NCBI GenBank assembly: GCA_028751875.1
Contig: CM054154.1
Location: 56,175,679-56,239,678, forward strand
DNA: 64,000 nt
DNA from: Rapana venosa
Lineage: Eukaryota > Mollusca > Gastropoda > Neogastropoda > Muricidae
Reading direction: 5' to 3'
Made by a program: the position numbers and the translations under genes. Below the pieces are notes generated by a model, which worked only from the letters and a program-made list of their open reading frames with translations, was not told the DNA's origin and searched no databases. Positions 1 through 12,029 of this stretch are shown one piece after another; within the stretch, counting starts at the first letter, position 1; each line of letters starts with the position of its first letter.

Positions 1-2757
1 CACTCTTCTTCACACAAACAACCACACTCCATCCCTTCTTCTTCACACACACACACATCCATTCCCTCTTCTTCACACACACAACTCCATTCCCTCTTTC
101 ATACACACACACCACATCCATTCCTCTTCACACACACACTCCATTCCCTTCTTCACACACACACTCCATTCCCTCTCTTCTTCACACACCACTCCATTCC
201 TCTTCTTCACACACACACACTCCATTCCCTCTTCTTCACACACACCACCACACACACTCCATTCCCTCTTCTTCACACACACACCTCCATTCCCTCTTCT
301 TCACACACACACCATCCATTCCACCTCCTCCCTTCTCACACACACACTCCATTCCCTCCTTCTTCACACACACTCCATTCCCTCTTCTCACCACACACTC
401 CATTCCCTCTCTTCCACACACACCACATCCCTTCTTCTTTCACACACACACTCCATTCCTTCTCTTCACACAAAACTCCATTCCTCTCTTCACACACACA
501 CACTCCATTCCCTTCTTCTTCACACAACACTCCATTCCCTTCTTCCACACACACTCCATTCCCTTCTTCTTCACACACACACTCCATTCCCTTCTTCTTT
601 CACACACACACCTCATCCCTCTTCACACACACACTCCATTCCCTTCTTCTCACACACACACTCCATTCCCTCTTCACACACACACTCCATTCCCTTCTTC
701 CACACACACACACACACTCCATTCCCTTCTTCACACACACACTCCATTCCCTCTTCTTCCACACACACTCCATTCCCTCCTTCTTCACACACACCCAATC
801 CTTCCTTCTTCTTCACACACACACACTCCATTCCCTCTTCTTCACACACACACACTCCATTCCCTTCTTCTTCACACACACACCCATTCTCTCTTCACAC
901 ACACTCCATTCCCTTCTTCACACACACACTCCATTCCCATTTCTTCTTCACACACACACTCCATTCCCTTCTTCTTCACACACACACATCCATTCCCTTC
1001 TTCTCACACACACACTCCATTCCCTTCTTCTCACACACAACTCCACCTCTTCCCCACACTCCATTCCCTTCTTCTTCACACAACACACTCCATTCCCTTC
1101 TTCTTCACACACATCCCTTTCCACACTCCATTCCCTTCTTCTCACACACATCTCCCTTCCCTTCTTCTTCCCACACACACTCCATTCCCTTCTTCTTCAC
1201 ACACACACTCCATTCCCTTCTTCTTCATCACACACACTCCATTCCCTTCTTCTTCACACAACTCATTCTCTTCACACACACTCCATTCCCTTCTTCTTCA
1301 CACACCACTCCATTCCCTTCTTCTTCACACACACACATCCATTCCCTTCTTCTTCCACACACCTCTCCACTTCCCTTCTTCACAACACTCATCCACACAC
1401 ACACTCCATTCCCTTCTTCTTCACACACACACTCCATTCCCCTTCATCTTCTTCCACACACACACTCCATTCCTTCTTCCTTCACACACACACTCCATTC
1501 CCTTCTTCTTCACACACACACTCCATTCCCTCTTCTTCTTCACACACACACTCCATTCCCTTTTCTTCACACACACACCCATTCCCTTCTTCTTCACACA
1601 CACTCCATTCCCTTCTTCTTCCACACACCACTCCATTCCCTTCTTCTTCCCCACACACCCATTCCCTCTTCTCTTCCACACACACTCCATTCCCTTTTCT
1701 TCACACCATCCTTCTCTTCACACACACTCCATTCCTCTTCTTCACACACACACTCCATTCCCTTCTCTTCACACACACATCCTTCCCCTCTCTCTTCACA
1801 ACACTCCATTCCTTCTTCTTCACAACACACTCCATTCCCTTCTTCTTCACACACACTCCTTCCCTTCTTCTTCTTCACACACACACTCCCATTCCCTTCT
1901 TCTTCTTCACACACACACTCCATTCCCTTCTTCTTCTTCACACACACACTCCATTCCTTCTTCCTCTCTTCTTCACACACACACTCCATCTCTTACCCTC
2001 CTCTTCTCTTCACACACACACTCCATTCCCTTCTTCTTCACACACACACTCCATTCCCTTCTTTCTATCACACAACACTCCATTCCCTTCTTCTTACAAC
2101 ACACATCCTCTCACCACTCCTTCTTCTTCACACTCATCTTTAACACACATCCATTCCTTCTTCTTACAACATCATCATACTCTTCATTCCACTCATCTCT
2201 CATACAAACACAACTCCATTCCTCTCTTCACACAACACACTCCATTCCTCTTCTTCAAAATCACACACACACACATCCATTCCTTCTTCTTCTTCACACA
2301 CACACTCCATTCCCTCTTCTTCACACACACACTCCATTCCCTATACTTCTACACACACTCCATTCCTCTTCTTCACACACACTCCATTCCCTTCTTTCTT
2401 CACACACACACTCCATTCCCTTTCTTCTTCACACACACACCCATCCCTTCTTCTTACACACAAAACACTCCATTCCCTTCTTAACTCTTTACACACACAC
2501 TCACATTCCCTTCTTCTTCACACACACATCCATTCCCTTCTTCACACACACACTCCATTCCCTTCTTCTTCTTCACACACACTCCATTCCCTTCTTCTTC
2601 TTCACACACACACTCCATCCCCTTCTTCTTCTTCACACACACTCCATTCCCTTCTTCTTCTTCACACACACTCACCATTCCCTTCTTCTTCACACACACT
2701 CCATTCCCTTCTTCACACACACACTCCATTCCCTTCTTCTTCTTCACACACACACCT
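1..2757. repeat. CA-rich minisatellite T1
   Basis: Tandem array of roughly 26-32 bp units built around CTCCATTCCCTTCTTCTTCA followed by a CA run of variable length. Unit length drifts through slippage in the CA and CTT parts. The array is cut by the left window edge, so its full size is unknown. Its right end is sharp, just before the G-rich run at 2791. Cysteine-rich open frames on the minus strand are by-products of the repeat and are not genes. Confidence 0.95.
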
Positions 2758-3460
2758 TAAAGAGAGTTGTTATCAGAAAATTTGATAACTGGGGGGTGGG
2801 GTGGGGGTGGGGGTGGGGAGTAATAAATCGAGCATCCTGGAGGTCTTGTTCTTAAATTTGAAGTGAAAGTTGTTATAGTTATTGAAACTGAATAATGTAA
2901 GAGTCTGAATAATTATGGCCTTCATGGTCAGAGGGGCAATAAGCAATATGAATTGAAATACTAATGATGATAATCATGATAATAATAGGAACAACAACAA
3001 CAATAATAATAAGAAGAAGAATATGGAGTCTATACAAATTATTTATCTTGTAAAAACAATTCAAAGTGCTTGCATTCAACCTATTCTTACACATACAACC
3101 AAATCACAAATAGTTTTAGCAAATTCAAATTTACACTCACACACACACACATGAAGGTTATACACTTTGGCCCGTTGATGGGAATGTTGGCTGTTGAAGG
3201 CAGGGAGCAGATCATTATGAGATGAAAAAGAAGGGGAAATCTTTGACTTGAAATAAAGTGTCATTAGTAGACTTTTAGCAAAGAGAGAGAGAGGAAGGTA
3301 GTTCCAGATTGATGGAACTGATATAGAGAAAGGGAAATACACACACACACAAACGCACACATGCACACACACATTTTCTACACACATGCAAACGTATGTC
3401 CATGCACACATAAACTTATTAAAGTGCACAAGCACATGATACGATATTTAGACATGTTAT
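2758..3460. other. AT-rich unique DNA with microsatellites
   Basis: No gene recognised. It holds a G-rich run (2791-2820) with several G4 and G5 blocks and quadruplex potential, a mixed ATG/AAT/AAC/AAG trinucleotide tract (about 2960-3025) and short CA tracts (3130-3150, 3340-3375). Confidence 0.6.
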
Positions 3461-3528
3461 GTTTATAGGGGGCCTATGCATATAATATATATATACAGTG
3501 AGAGAGAGGGACAGAGACAGATGTTGGA

Positions 3529-3553
3529 ATGATGCCCCCCCCCCCCCCCCCCA
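3529..3553. repeat. poly-C tract
   Basis: Run of about 21 C residues. Homopolymers this long are often mis-sized in assemblies. Confidence 0.8.
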
Positions 3554-3720
3554 CCCTGTTCAGTGATGGAAAAGTATGCATTGTGTGAATTCAAACAGCC
3601 CTCCACCATTTCAATTGTTGTTGTGCAGGTCATATGTGGCCAGTTCGCTGCCCAAAAGGTCATGGTAACTGCCTTGTAGGAGATCCCCATAAATGACGCA
3701 TAGGTAGGCAGGTAAAGGAG

Positions 3721-3990
3721 TCCCATAACCTATAAGGTCGTAGGGGAGCGAGGCGTCAGAGACCTCACTTCTCTAGGGCCAGCATATTGAGGGCGGCGCC
3801 CATCTCCTCTCCCTCGCTGCTTTACCTTCCCTGACCCTAAAGAGGACAGGTACCCATTTACAGCTGGGTGAACTGTACTGAAGCCAAGGCGCGCAAACGG
3901 TCACCCATCCAACTGGTAACCACGCTCGACGCTGCTTAACTTGGCTGGGAGAAAGCGAGTGCTCCGACCACTGAGCTATCCCGTCCCCCC
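3721..3990 (-). mobile_element. Chimeric tRNA/5S-rRNA-derived SINE (S3), full head
   Basis: Read on the minus strand, the element starts near 3990 with a tRNA-like head containing GGGATAGCTCAGTGGTC (box A-like). It then switches at about 3942-3890 to a segment that follows the internal promoter of 5S rRNA: AAGTTAAGCAGCGTCGAGCG, then a GGTTA word, then TTGGATGGGTGACCG. The 5S A box, intermediate element and C box positions are all recognisable. The body carries on to about 3721, and homology may extend further toward 3560. Domain assignment rests on my knowledge of canonical 5S rRNA. The copy at 58078 confirms that it is a dispersed family. Confidence 0.75.
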
Positions 3991-4325
3991 GCATAAAAAC
4001 GGAATAAAACCTAAAATAAACCACCACCTCCCCACCCTAAAACAAACAAAAGAATGTTCGTAATAAAGACTCACATGCTAACCCAGTTAACTAATATTAT
4101 CATGCTCTTTGACTGTGTCAATAGCTGGAAGAGGTTCAGTTTCAGAGTCTGAAGAAAGGCTCCTTCTGTCCAGAATATTTGATTTACGCCGAGTCACTTT
4201 TGCGACATTGTACAAACTAATCCCGCCCCCTTCTAAAAGGAACAAATTCTAACAAGGAAAGCAGGAAATGAAGCCAGCACACCACCACAAATGCAGTGTG
4301 ACCCAACTGTTTGTTTTATTTTATT

Positions 4326-5846
4326 TGAATTCAATGCAGCCTCATTTTCTTGTTCACAAAATACTTTCAGAATTTGACGTAGACAATCAACTTGTTCGTT
4401 GGGTGATTGAATTTTTAACCAACAGACCACAGCGTGTTTTGGCCAACAAAATATCTTCTTCGGTTAGATTTACCTGCACTGGTTCTCCACAGGGTTGCGT
4501 CCTCTCACCACTTCTGTACATTCTATACACAGATGATTGCAGAAGCAGTTCTGGAAATTCCTTTCTTTAAAATGTATGGATGACAGCACTCTCTTGTCTC
4601 TCTTTTCTGGATCAGTCCCAGACCATGGTCCAGCCCTCACTGATTTCGTCAAATAAAGATCTTCCCATCAGTTTCAGAAGATGGGTCACATTTCTGAGCA
4701 TATCTTCATCCATAATCAAGAAGTTGAAAACGTTTCAAACTACAGGTATCTGGGAACTATTTTTGATCACAAATTAAACTGGAGTAACTAGCACTAATGC
4801 TATTGTCATAAAGGTATAACAACAAGTGTATTTTCTAAGGAAGCTGAACTCAACTTTTTTTTATAAGAAGATTTTTTCTGTTTTACAAGTCTTACATAGA
4901 AAGTGTTCTAAGTTGTGCTTTCATCTGCTGGTACAATAACCTTAGTGTTAAAACAAGAATGGTCTTCAGAGAATTGTTAGAATCTGCTAAAAAAAAAATT
5001 GGAGAAGACCAAGGGATCTCAAGTCATTCTGCAATCAGCAGCTTGTATGCAAAGCGACTGCCATCTTGGCTGATCCATCCCATGCTATGTCTTCGGAATT
5101 TCAGTTGTTGCCTTCAGGGTGCCGCTTTCAGTGCTCCAACAGTAAAACAAATAGAAAAAGAAATTTTTTTCTTCCAGGAGTCATTCGAATTCTGAATATC
5201 CCCCTGGTTTTCAGTGTGTGTGTTTGATGGGGGGTGGGTGGTGGGGGTACATATGTGCCCTCATGAGCAAGCTCATGAAATAAAGTATATGTCTCATTTT
5301 TAACTTGCAATGACCTTAAATGTGTGTGTGTGCGCGTGTGCACATGCATACATGCATGTGTAAGTGTGTGTGTGCGCGTATGCTCATGAAAATAAGTCCT
5401 CCTATATCTTAAGTTTGGCTTAATGATTTTTAAATTGTTTGTGTGTGTGTTTAGGTTTTTTCTACTCAATGGTCTTTATAACACTGTATTCATACATTGG
5501 TGTGTGTATGTGAATGCACTGTGTGTGCGCGTGCATACACGCGTGAGTGCGTTTGTGCCTCCGTGAGTGCGTGTGTGCATGCACGCGTAAAAAAATAAGC
5601 TTATATGTCTTTTCCTGTCAATATTAAAAAACAACAACATTGTATTCCCACATTGGTGTGTGTGTGTCTGTGTGTCTGTGTGTGTGAGATACTTTTCTTT
5701 AAAGTTATCTTGGAATGTTTATACCAATACGAAATGTAGCTTTCTGGTGTCTTTCGAGATAATGATACATATCAGTGTGCCTGTCAGTATTGTAATTGCC
5801 CTTCATGGGATGATTAGAGTGTTTTTGACTTGACTTGACTTGAAAA
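4326..5846 (+). mobile_element. CR1/L2-group LINE fragment (LINE-A), 5'-truncated
   Basis: A reverse-transcriptase remnant containing GSPQGCVLSPLLYILYTDD is followed by frameshifted thumb and C-terminal sequence (about 4590-5200) ending with a LPSWLIHPMLCLRNF-like tail motif. A long 3' UTR rich in GT arrays follows (5210-5700). The end is a conserved 3' terminus (CCCTTCATGGGATGATT) plus a tail of TTGAC repeats at about 5825-5844. The copy is dead: it starts inside RT and has several frame breaks. The clade (CR1/L2/Rex1-like) is inferred from the RT motifs. A sister copy lies on the minus strand between 20165 and 25560. Confidence 0.8.
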
Positions 5847-6872
5847 AGTGACCACTGTCTTCAAGTTGCGAATTCTTTTACGTGCATATGAACCTTGTTT
5901 ACTTGTGTTTAGATTTGCAAACAAGGGGTGTGTGCTATTTCATGTCAATATTACTTCCCCTTTACTGGTATCTTAAACAATGATATCCCTTTTTATTGTT
6001 TGAAGTTGCACAGTAGTCCAAATAAAAGCTTCCCCATCTCATGGAAATAAAACAACAATTTTCATATAACATTGTACAAATTACCGTTTACCTGTGGAGA
6101 ACAAGTGATGGGTAAAATTAAATGATTGTAGATATGACTTTTCTCAATTTGCAAACTGATATAGGAACACACCTTTAAAGTTTGGAATTGTTAGTATGAT
6201 TATACATCATTAAAATGAGGGTGCAACAGTTTTAGCTGTGAGTTAGGAATTGCAGATCCCTCCAAGGATCGCTCCCCTAACTTCTAATCCTTCCAAGTTT
6301 GGAGGAGATGTGTTGTCTATCTTCCCATGTTCCTGCTGGTTTGGGGGTGGGTGTTTTTAAAAATTTTTTTTTTTGGGGGGGGGGGGGGTAGGGGTGTTAG
6401 TTTTGAGCTTGTGTGTTTGTTTTGAGCTTGTGTGTTTGGGGAGAAGGTTGGACTATTGCAGAAGGGAGGGAGCGAGGGAGGGAGGAGAGGAGGAGAGGAG
6501 GAGGAGAAGAGGAGGAGGAGAAGAGGAGGAGGAGCAGCAGCAGCAGCTGGGGGTGATAGGTAAGATAGTTAGAATGGGGGGGAGGGATAGGGGAGGGACA
6601 GCTAGGGGATGGATGAGGGGGTAGGGAGGAGATAGATGGGGGATATGTTAAAAGGAGTGGGGGGGGGGGGGGGAGCAATTACATGGCTGAATTATTTCTC
6701 ATGGGGGGGAAAATCAGTTCTTCATCATTTTTGTGCCCATCTTTGTTGTTGCAAGAGTGGTATTTTCTACAGCAATCTGCCCGCGACATCTTTCTTCCAG
6801 CTGGCAATTCATTATTTGACATGCATTATGTATGCACACCTTGTTTACATGTGTTTAGAATTTCAAACGCCC
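5846..6872. other. AT-rich intergenic DNA with G-rich and GA-rich tracts
   Basis: No gene seen. It has AT-rich sequence to about 6340, a poly-T/poly-G junction (6363-6390), a GGA/GAGGAG purine tract (6470-6545) and a poly-G run (6659-6673). About 45 bp before the satellite (6826-6868) resembles 5884-5928, suggesting an old local duplication. Confidence 0.5.
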
Positions 6873-9774
6873 GCTACGTGTAGTGTGCGTGATAAAGCTC
6901 TAGTGTTTGACGCTACGTGTAGTGTGCGTGATAAAGCTCTACAGTTTGACGCTACGTGTAGTGTGCGTGATAAAGCTCTAGTGTAGTGTGCGTGATAAAG
7001 CTCTAGTGTTTGACGCTACGTGTAGTGTGCGTGATAAAGCTCTAGTGTTAGACGCTACATGTAGTGTGCGTGATAAAGCTCTAGTGTTAGACGCTACGTG
7101 TAGTGTGCGTGATAAAGCTCTAGTGTTTGACGCTACGTGTAGTGTGCGTGATAAAGCTCTAGTGTTTGACGCTACGTGTAGTGTGCGTGATAAAGCTCTA
7201 GTGTTTAACGCTACGTGTAGTGTGCGTGATAAAGCTCTAGTGTTTAACGCTGCGTGTAGTGTGCGTGATAAAGCTCTAGTGTTTGGCGCTACGTGTAGTG
7301 TGCGTGATAAAGCTCTAGTGTTTGACGCTACGTGTAGTGTGCGTGATAAAGCTCTAGTGTTTGACGCTACGTGTAGTGTGCGTGATAAAGCTCTAGTGTT
7401 TGACGCTACGTGTAGTGTGCGTGATAAAGCTCTAGTGTTTGACGCTACGTGTAGTGTGCGTGATAAAGCTCTAGTGTTTGACGCTACGTGTAGTGTGCGT
7501 GATAAAGCTCTAGTGTTTGACGCTACGTGTAGTGTGCGTGATAAAGCTCTAGTGTTTGACGCTGCGTGTAGTGTGCGTGATAAAGCTCTAGTGTTTGACG
7601 CTGCGTGTAGTGTGCGTGATAAAGCTCTAGTGTTTAACGCTGTGTGCGTGATAAAGCTCTAGTGTTTGACGCTACGTGTAGTGTGCGTGATAAAGCTCTA
7701 GTGTTTAACGCTACGTGTAGTGTGCGTGATAAAGCTCTAGTGTTTAACGCTACGTGTAGTGTGCGTGATAAAGCTCTAGTGTTTAACGCTACGTGTAGTG
7801 TGCGTGATAAAGCTCTAGTGTTTGACGCTGCGTGTAGTGTGCGTGATAAAGCTCTAGTGTTTGACGCTACGTGTAGTGTGCGTGATAAAACTCTAGTGTT
7901 TGACGCTACGTGTAGTGTGCGTGATAAAGCTCTAGTGTAGTGTGCGTGATAAAGCTCTAGTGTTTGACGCTACGAGTAGTGTGCGTGATAAAGCTCTAGT
8001 GTTTGACGCTACATGTAGTGTGCGTGATAAAGCTCTAGTGTTTGACGCTACGTGTAGTGTGCGTGATAAAGCTCTAGTGTTTAACGCTACGTGTAGTGTG
8101 CGTGATAAAGCTCTAGTGTTTGACGCTACGTGTAGTGTGCGTGATAAAGCTCTAGTGTAGTGTGCGTGATAAAGCTCTAGTGTTTGACGCTACGTGTAGT
8201 GTGCGTGATAAAGCTCTAGTGTTTGACGCTACGTGTAGTGTGCGTGATAAAGCTCTAGTGTTTAACGCTACGTGTAGTGTGCGTGATAAAGCTCTAGTGT
8301 TTAACGCTACGTGTAGTGTGCGTGATAAAGCTCTACAGTTTGACGCTACGTGTAGTGTGCGTGATAAAGCTCTAGTGTTTGACGCTACGTGTAGTGTGCG
8401 TGATAAAGCTCTAGTGTTTGACGCTACGTGTAGTGTGCGTGATAAAGCTCTAGTGTAGTGTGCGTGATAAAGCTCTAGTGTAGTGTGCGTGATAAAGCTC
8501 TAGTGTAGTGTGCGTGATAAAGCTCTAGTGTTTGACGCTACGTGTAGTGTGCGTGATAAAGCTCTAGTGTTTGACGCTACGTGTAGTGTGCGTGATAAAG
8601 CTCTAGTGTTTAACGCTACGTGTAGTGTGCGTGATAAAGCTCTAGTGTTTGACGCTACGTGTAGTGTGCGTGATAAAGCTCTAGTGTTTGACGCTACGTG
8701 TAGTGTGCGTGATAAAGCTCTAGTGTTTGGCGCTACGTGTAGTGTGCGTGATAAAGCTCTAGTGTTTGACGCTACGTGTAGTGTGCGTGATAAAGCTCTA
8801 GTGTTTAACGCTACGTGTAGTGTGCGTGATAAAGCTCTAGTGTTTGGCGCTACGTGTAGTGTGCGTGATAAAGCTCTAGTGTTTGACGCTACGTGTAGTG
8901 TGCGTGATAAAGCTCTAGTGTTTAACGCTGCGTGTAGTGTGCGTGATAAAGCTCTAGTGTTTAACGCTACGTGTAGTGTGCGTGATAAAGCTCTAGTGTT
9001 TGACGCTACGTGTAGTGTGCGTGATAAAGCTCTAGTGTTTAACGCTACGTGTAGTGTGCGTGATAAAGCTCTACTGTTTGACGCTACGTGTAGTGTGCGT
9101 GATAAAGCTCTAGTGTTTGACGCTACGTGTAGTGTGCGTGATAAAGCTCTAGTGGTTGACGCTGCGTGTAGTGTGCGTGATAAAGCTCTAGTGTTTGACG
9201 CTACGTGTAGTGTGCGTGATAAAGCTCTAGTGTTTGACGCTACGTGTAGTGTGCGTGATAAAGCTCTAGTGTTTGACGCTACATGTAGTGTGCGTGATAA
9301 AGCTCTAGTGTTTAACGCTACGTGTAGTGTGCGTGATAAAGCTCTAGTGTTTAACGCTACGTGTAGTGTGCGTGATAAAGCTCTAGTGTTTGGCGCTACG
9401 TGTAGTGTGCGTGATAAAGCTCTAGTGTTTGACGCTTATGTGGTGATAAGTAGGTGCCCTGATTGAAAGCTCTAGTGTTATGACGCTACGTGTAGTGTGC
9501 GTGATAAAGCTCTAGTGTTAGACGCTACGTGTAGTGTGCGTGATAAAGCTCTAGTGTTAGACGCTACGTGTAGTGTGCGTGATAAAGCTCTAGTGTTTGA
9601 TGCTACGTGTAGTGTGCGTGATAAAGCTCTAGTGTTTGACGCTACATGTAGTGTGCGTGATAAAGCTCTAGTGTTTGACGCTACGTGTAGTGTGCGTGAT
9701 AAAGCTCTAGTGTTTGACGCTACGTGTAGTGTGCGTGATAAAGCTCTAGTGTTTGACGCTACGTGTAGTGTGCG
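6873..9774. repeat. 39-bp satellite T2
   Basis: About 70-75 tandem units of 39 bp containing GCGTGATAAAGCTCTAGTGT, very homogeneous. Most differences are single substitutions at a few fixed sites (TTTGAC/TTTAAC/TTTGGC, ACG/GCG). Shortened 25-bp units, with 14 bp lost between two GTGT words, recur near 6982, 7935, 8156, 8455, 8480 and 8505. One disturbed unit lies at 9436-9480. Because 39 is a multiple of three, several frames stay open on both strands. There is no start context, unique sequence or splice structure to support coding. Confidence 0.95.
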
Positions 9775-9785
9775 TCCTTGCATTA

Positions 9786-10072
9786 ACCGCTGGACTAGTG
9801 TATGCAGTTTTGTACACTTTGTCATCCATTCCAACTGGCACACAATGGCCTACTCTTCCGAAGAGTGGAACGGGTTTTAACGTGTGCGAAAGATGTTCTG
9901 TGTGCGTTCACAAACGGGACCTCGGTTTATAGTCTCATCCGAAGGACTTTTGGGGAGAGTGGAGTCGGCACTGATGTTAACTTCAGAGCAAAAATCCTCT
10001 TGAACGAGATTTGATCCTGGGTCAGCAGAGCATGAGCACATCACTCTAACCATCAGGCCGTCCTGTCCCCCA
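9786..10072 (-). mobile_element. tRNA-derived SINE (S1 family)
   Basis: The head is at the right end (read on minus: GGGGGACAGGACGGCCTGAT with a box A-like GATGGTTAGAG, then a box B-like region). The left end contains the family words GGCACACAATGGCC and TGCGGTTTTGTA-like sequence on the plus strand. The 3' tail is truncated where the 39-bp satellite begins. About twelve copies of this family occur in the window. Confidence 0.75.
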
Positions 10073-10202
10073 CTATCACTCTCACAGCACAGCGCCAAGC
10101 AACCATTGCCAAAGATGCAATCCTAACAACAGGTGGTAACAATATCATCCAAACCCAATCTGAGCCCTGATGACTACAGGAGCTGACGATGAGCAGACCC
10201 TG

Positions 10203-11390
10203 CCTTCCTGAACCACTCACATCGCCATTCATCACGCCCTTCCCCTCATCACGCCCTTCCCCTCATCACGCCCTTCCCCTCATCACGCCCTTCCCCTCAT
10301 CACGCCCTTCCCCTCATCACGCCCTTCCCCTCATCACGCCCTTCCCCTCATCACGCCCTTCCCCTCATCACGCCCTTCCCTCATCACGCCCTTCCCCTCA
10401 TCACGCCCTTCCCCTCATCACGCCCTTCCCCTCATCACGCCCTTCCCCTCATCACGCCCTTCCCCTCATCACGCCCTTCCCCTCATCACGCCCTTCCCCT
10501 CATCACACCCTTCCCCTCATCACACCCTTCCCCCCCTTCCCCTCATCACACCCTTCCCCTCATCACGCCCTTCCCCTCATCACGCCCTTCCCCATCATCA
10601 CGCCCTTCCACCCATCCCCACGCCCTTCCACCCATCACGCCCTTCCCACACCCTCTACGCCCCTTCCACCCATCACGCCCTTCCCCTCATCACGCCCTTC
10701 CACCCATCACGCCCTTCCACCCATCACACGCCCTTCCCCTCATCACGCCCTATCCCCCTCACATCACGCCCTTCCCCTCATCACGCCCTTCAACCCACCA
10801 CGCCCTTCCCCTCATCACGACCCTCCATCACGCCCTTCACCCATCACGCCCTTCCCCCATCACGCCCTTCCACATCACCCATCACACCCTTCCCCTCAGC
10901 TACACACCCCTTCCCCCATCACTCATCACCCTTCCACCCATCTACGCCCTTCCACCCACACACCCTTCCACCCATCACGCCCTTCCACCCATCACGCCCT
11001 TCCACCCATCACGCCCTTCCCCTCATCACAACCCCTTCCCCTCATCACACCCTTCCCCTCATCACGCCCTTCAACCCATCACGCCCTTCCACCCACACAC
11101 CCTTCCACCCATCATGCCCTTCCACTCATCATGCCCTTCCACCCAGCACACCCTTCCCCTCATCATGCCCTTCCACCCAGCACACCCTTCCCCTCATCAT
11201 GCCCTTCCACCCATCCACTCATCACGCCCTTCCACTCATCAACCCCTTCCACCCATCCCACCCATCACGCCCTTCCACCCATCATGCCCTTCCACCCATC
11301 ACGCCCTTCCACCCATCATGCCCTTCCACCCATCACGCCCTTCCACTCATCATGCCCTTCCCGAACCACTCACGTCGCCAATCATCACGC
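10203..11390. repeat. 17-bp minisatellite T3 seeded at the HDHD2 exon 5 donor
   Basis: About 65 units of TCATCACGCCCTTCCCC or TCCAC variants (minus strand GGGGAAGGGCGTGATGA). Both ends carry the same longer word: 10205-10238 and 11358-11391 are near-identical. On the minus strand this word is the end of HDHD2 exon 5 plus its splice donor (GGCGACGTGAGTGG on the gene side, GGCGATGTGAGTGG on the far side). The repeat therefore arose by tandem copying of an exon-intron junction. The long proline/histidine/serine open frames inside it are not genes. Confidence 0.9.
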
Positions 11391-11507
11391 ACTCTTGGGG
11401 CTCACAGCCGAACTCTTTCACAGCCGAGCAGAAAAAGGAGGACTCTGGCTTCCCGATGACCTCTGCCTTTTGACCCGAGGCATATTCCAAGGCCGCCACA
11501 AAGGGAC
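11374..11507 (-). CDS. HDHD2: HDHD2 exon 5
   Basis: The 134-bp exon supplies the last 2 bases of a split Gly codon plus 44 codons, beginning PFVAALEYASGQKAEVIGKP and ending CVMIGD. It contains HAD motif III (the Lys of IGKP) and the first Asp of motif IV (MIGD; the next Asp would be in the following exon). The acceptor is ..GGTCAG at 11510-11508 and the donor is GAC|GTGAGT at 11374/11373. The donor lies directly in the seed of the 17-bp minisatellite. The remaining 55-60 C-terminal residues of the family were looked for on the minus strand to position 1 and not found, so the last exon is outside the window or lost. Confidence 0.9.
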
Positions 11508-11946
11508 CTGACCACGATTATACAGGAAAAAAATTAAAAGAAAAGAAACACAACTGCAGATATGGAAGGGGAAATTAAAGTGGCAGGTGGGGGGGGGGGA
11601 TGCATTTCTGGCACAATTTTCTCTCTGGAGACAGCAGCCAAAATTTCATGTTTTATATATATGTGTGTGCGTGTGTGTGTACATATATATATGTATACAT
11701 AAATGTATGTATGTATATATATAATTATATATATAAAATCAAACTGTGTTTCTCTTTTCTTCTAACACACACACACACGCACGCTCACTCTGTCTCACAG
11801 ACATAGACACACACCTACCCCCCCCCCCCCCCACTCTCTCTCTCTTACACTCACATACACCCCTGCGCACAAACACACTCACATATCTCACACAGAGTCT
11901 CTCTCTCTCTTACCCCCCCCAATGCGCAAACACACACATCACCCAC
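11508..11946. other. HDHD2 intron 4
   Basis: A 439-bp intron with a poly-G run (about 11588-11599), TA/TG tracts (11655-11735), CA tract (11763-11782), C-run (11818-11832) and TC tracts. A GT-rich stretch directly follows the exon 4 donor on the minus strand. Confidence 0.8.
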
Positions 11947-12029
11947 CTGGACCCAAGGCCAGTCCCTCTTTCTTCTTGTAGTAGCGCGCTTTGTGGATGG
12001 CGATGAGGGGAGCTCCGCTGAGCAGCAAT
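11947..12029 (-). CDS. HDHD2: HDHD2 exon 4
   Basis: An 83-bp exon (1 + 27 codons + 1) encoding [20 protein letters not shown] followed by EGLALGP, the most conserved block of HDHD2 (cap/core linker region). The acceptor is TGTGCAG at 12031-12030 and the donor is CCAG|GTGGGT at 11947/11946. Phases join exactly to exon 3 (split Arg) and exon 5 (split Gly). Confidence 0.93.

Noticed and set aside
3890..3942. 5S rRNA gene
   Set aside because: Only the internal promoter half is present, fused to a tRNA-like head and SINE body.
6873..9774. CRISPR array
   Set aside because: Head-to-tail units without unique spacers, in a eukaryotic context with no cas genes.
6988..9880. Long open frames with a CSVRDKALVFDAT-like protein repeat
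   Set aside because: A 39-bp satellite keeps several frames open on both strands; no start context, unique flank or splice sites.
10189..11511. 440-codon Pro/His/Ser frame
   Set aside because: It is the 17-bp minisatellite on the wrong strand of HDHD2; its end overlaps real antisense exon 5.
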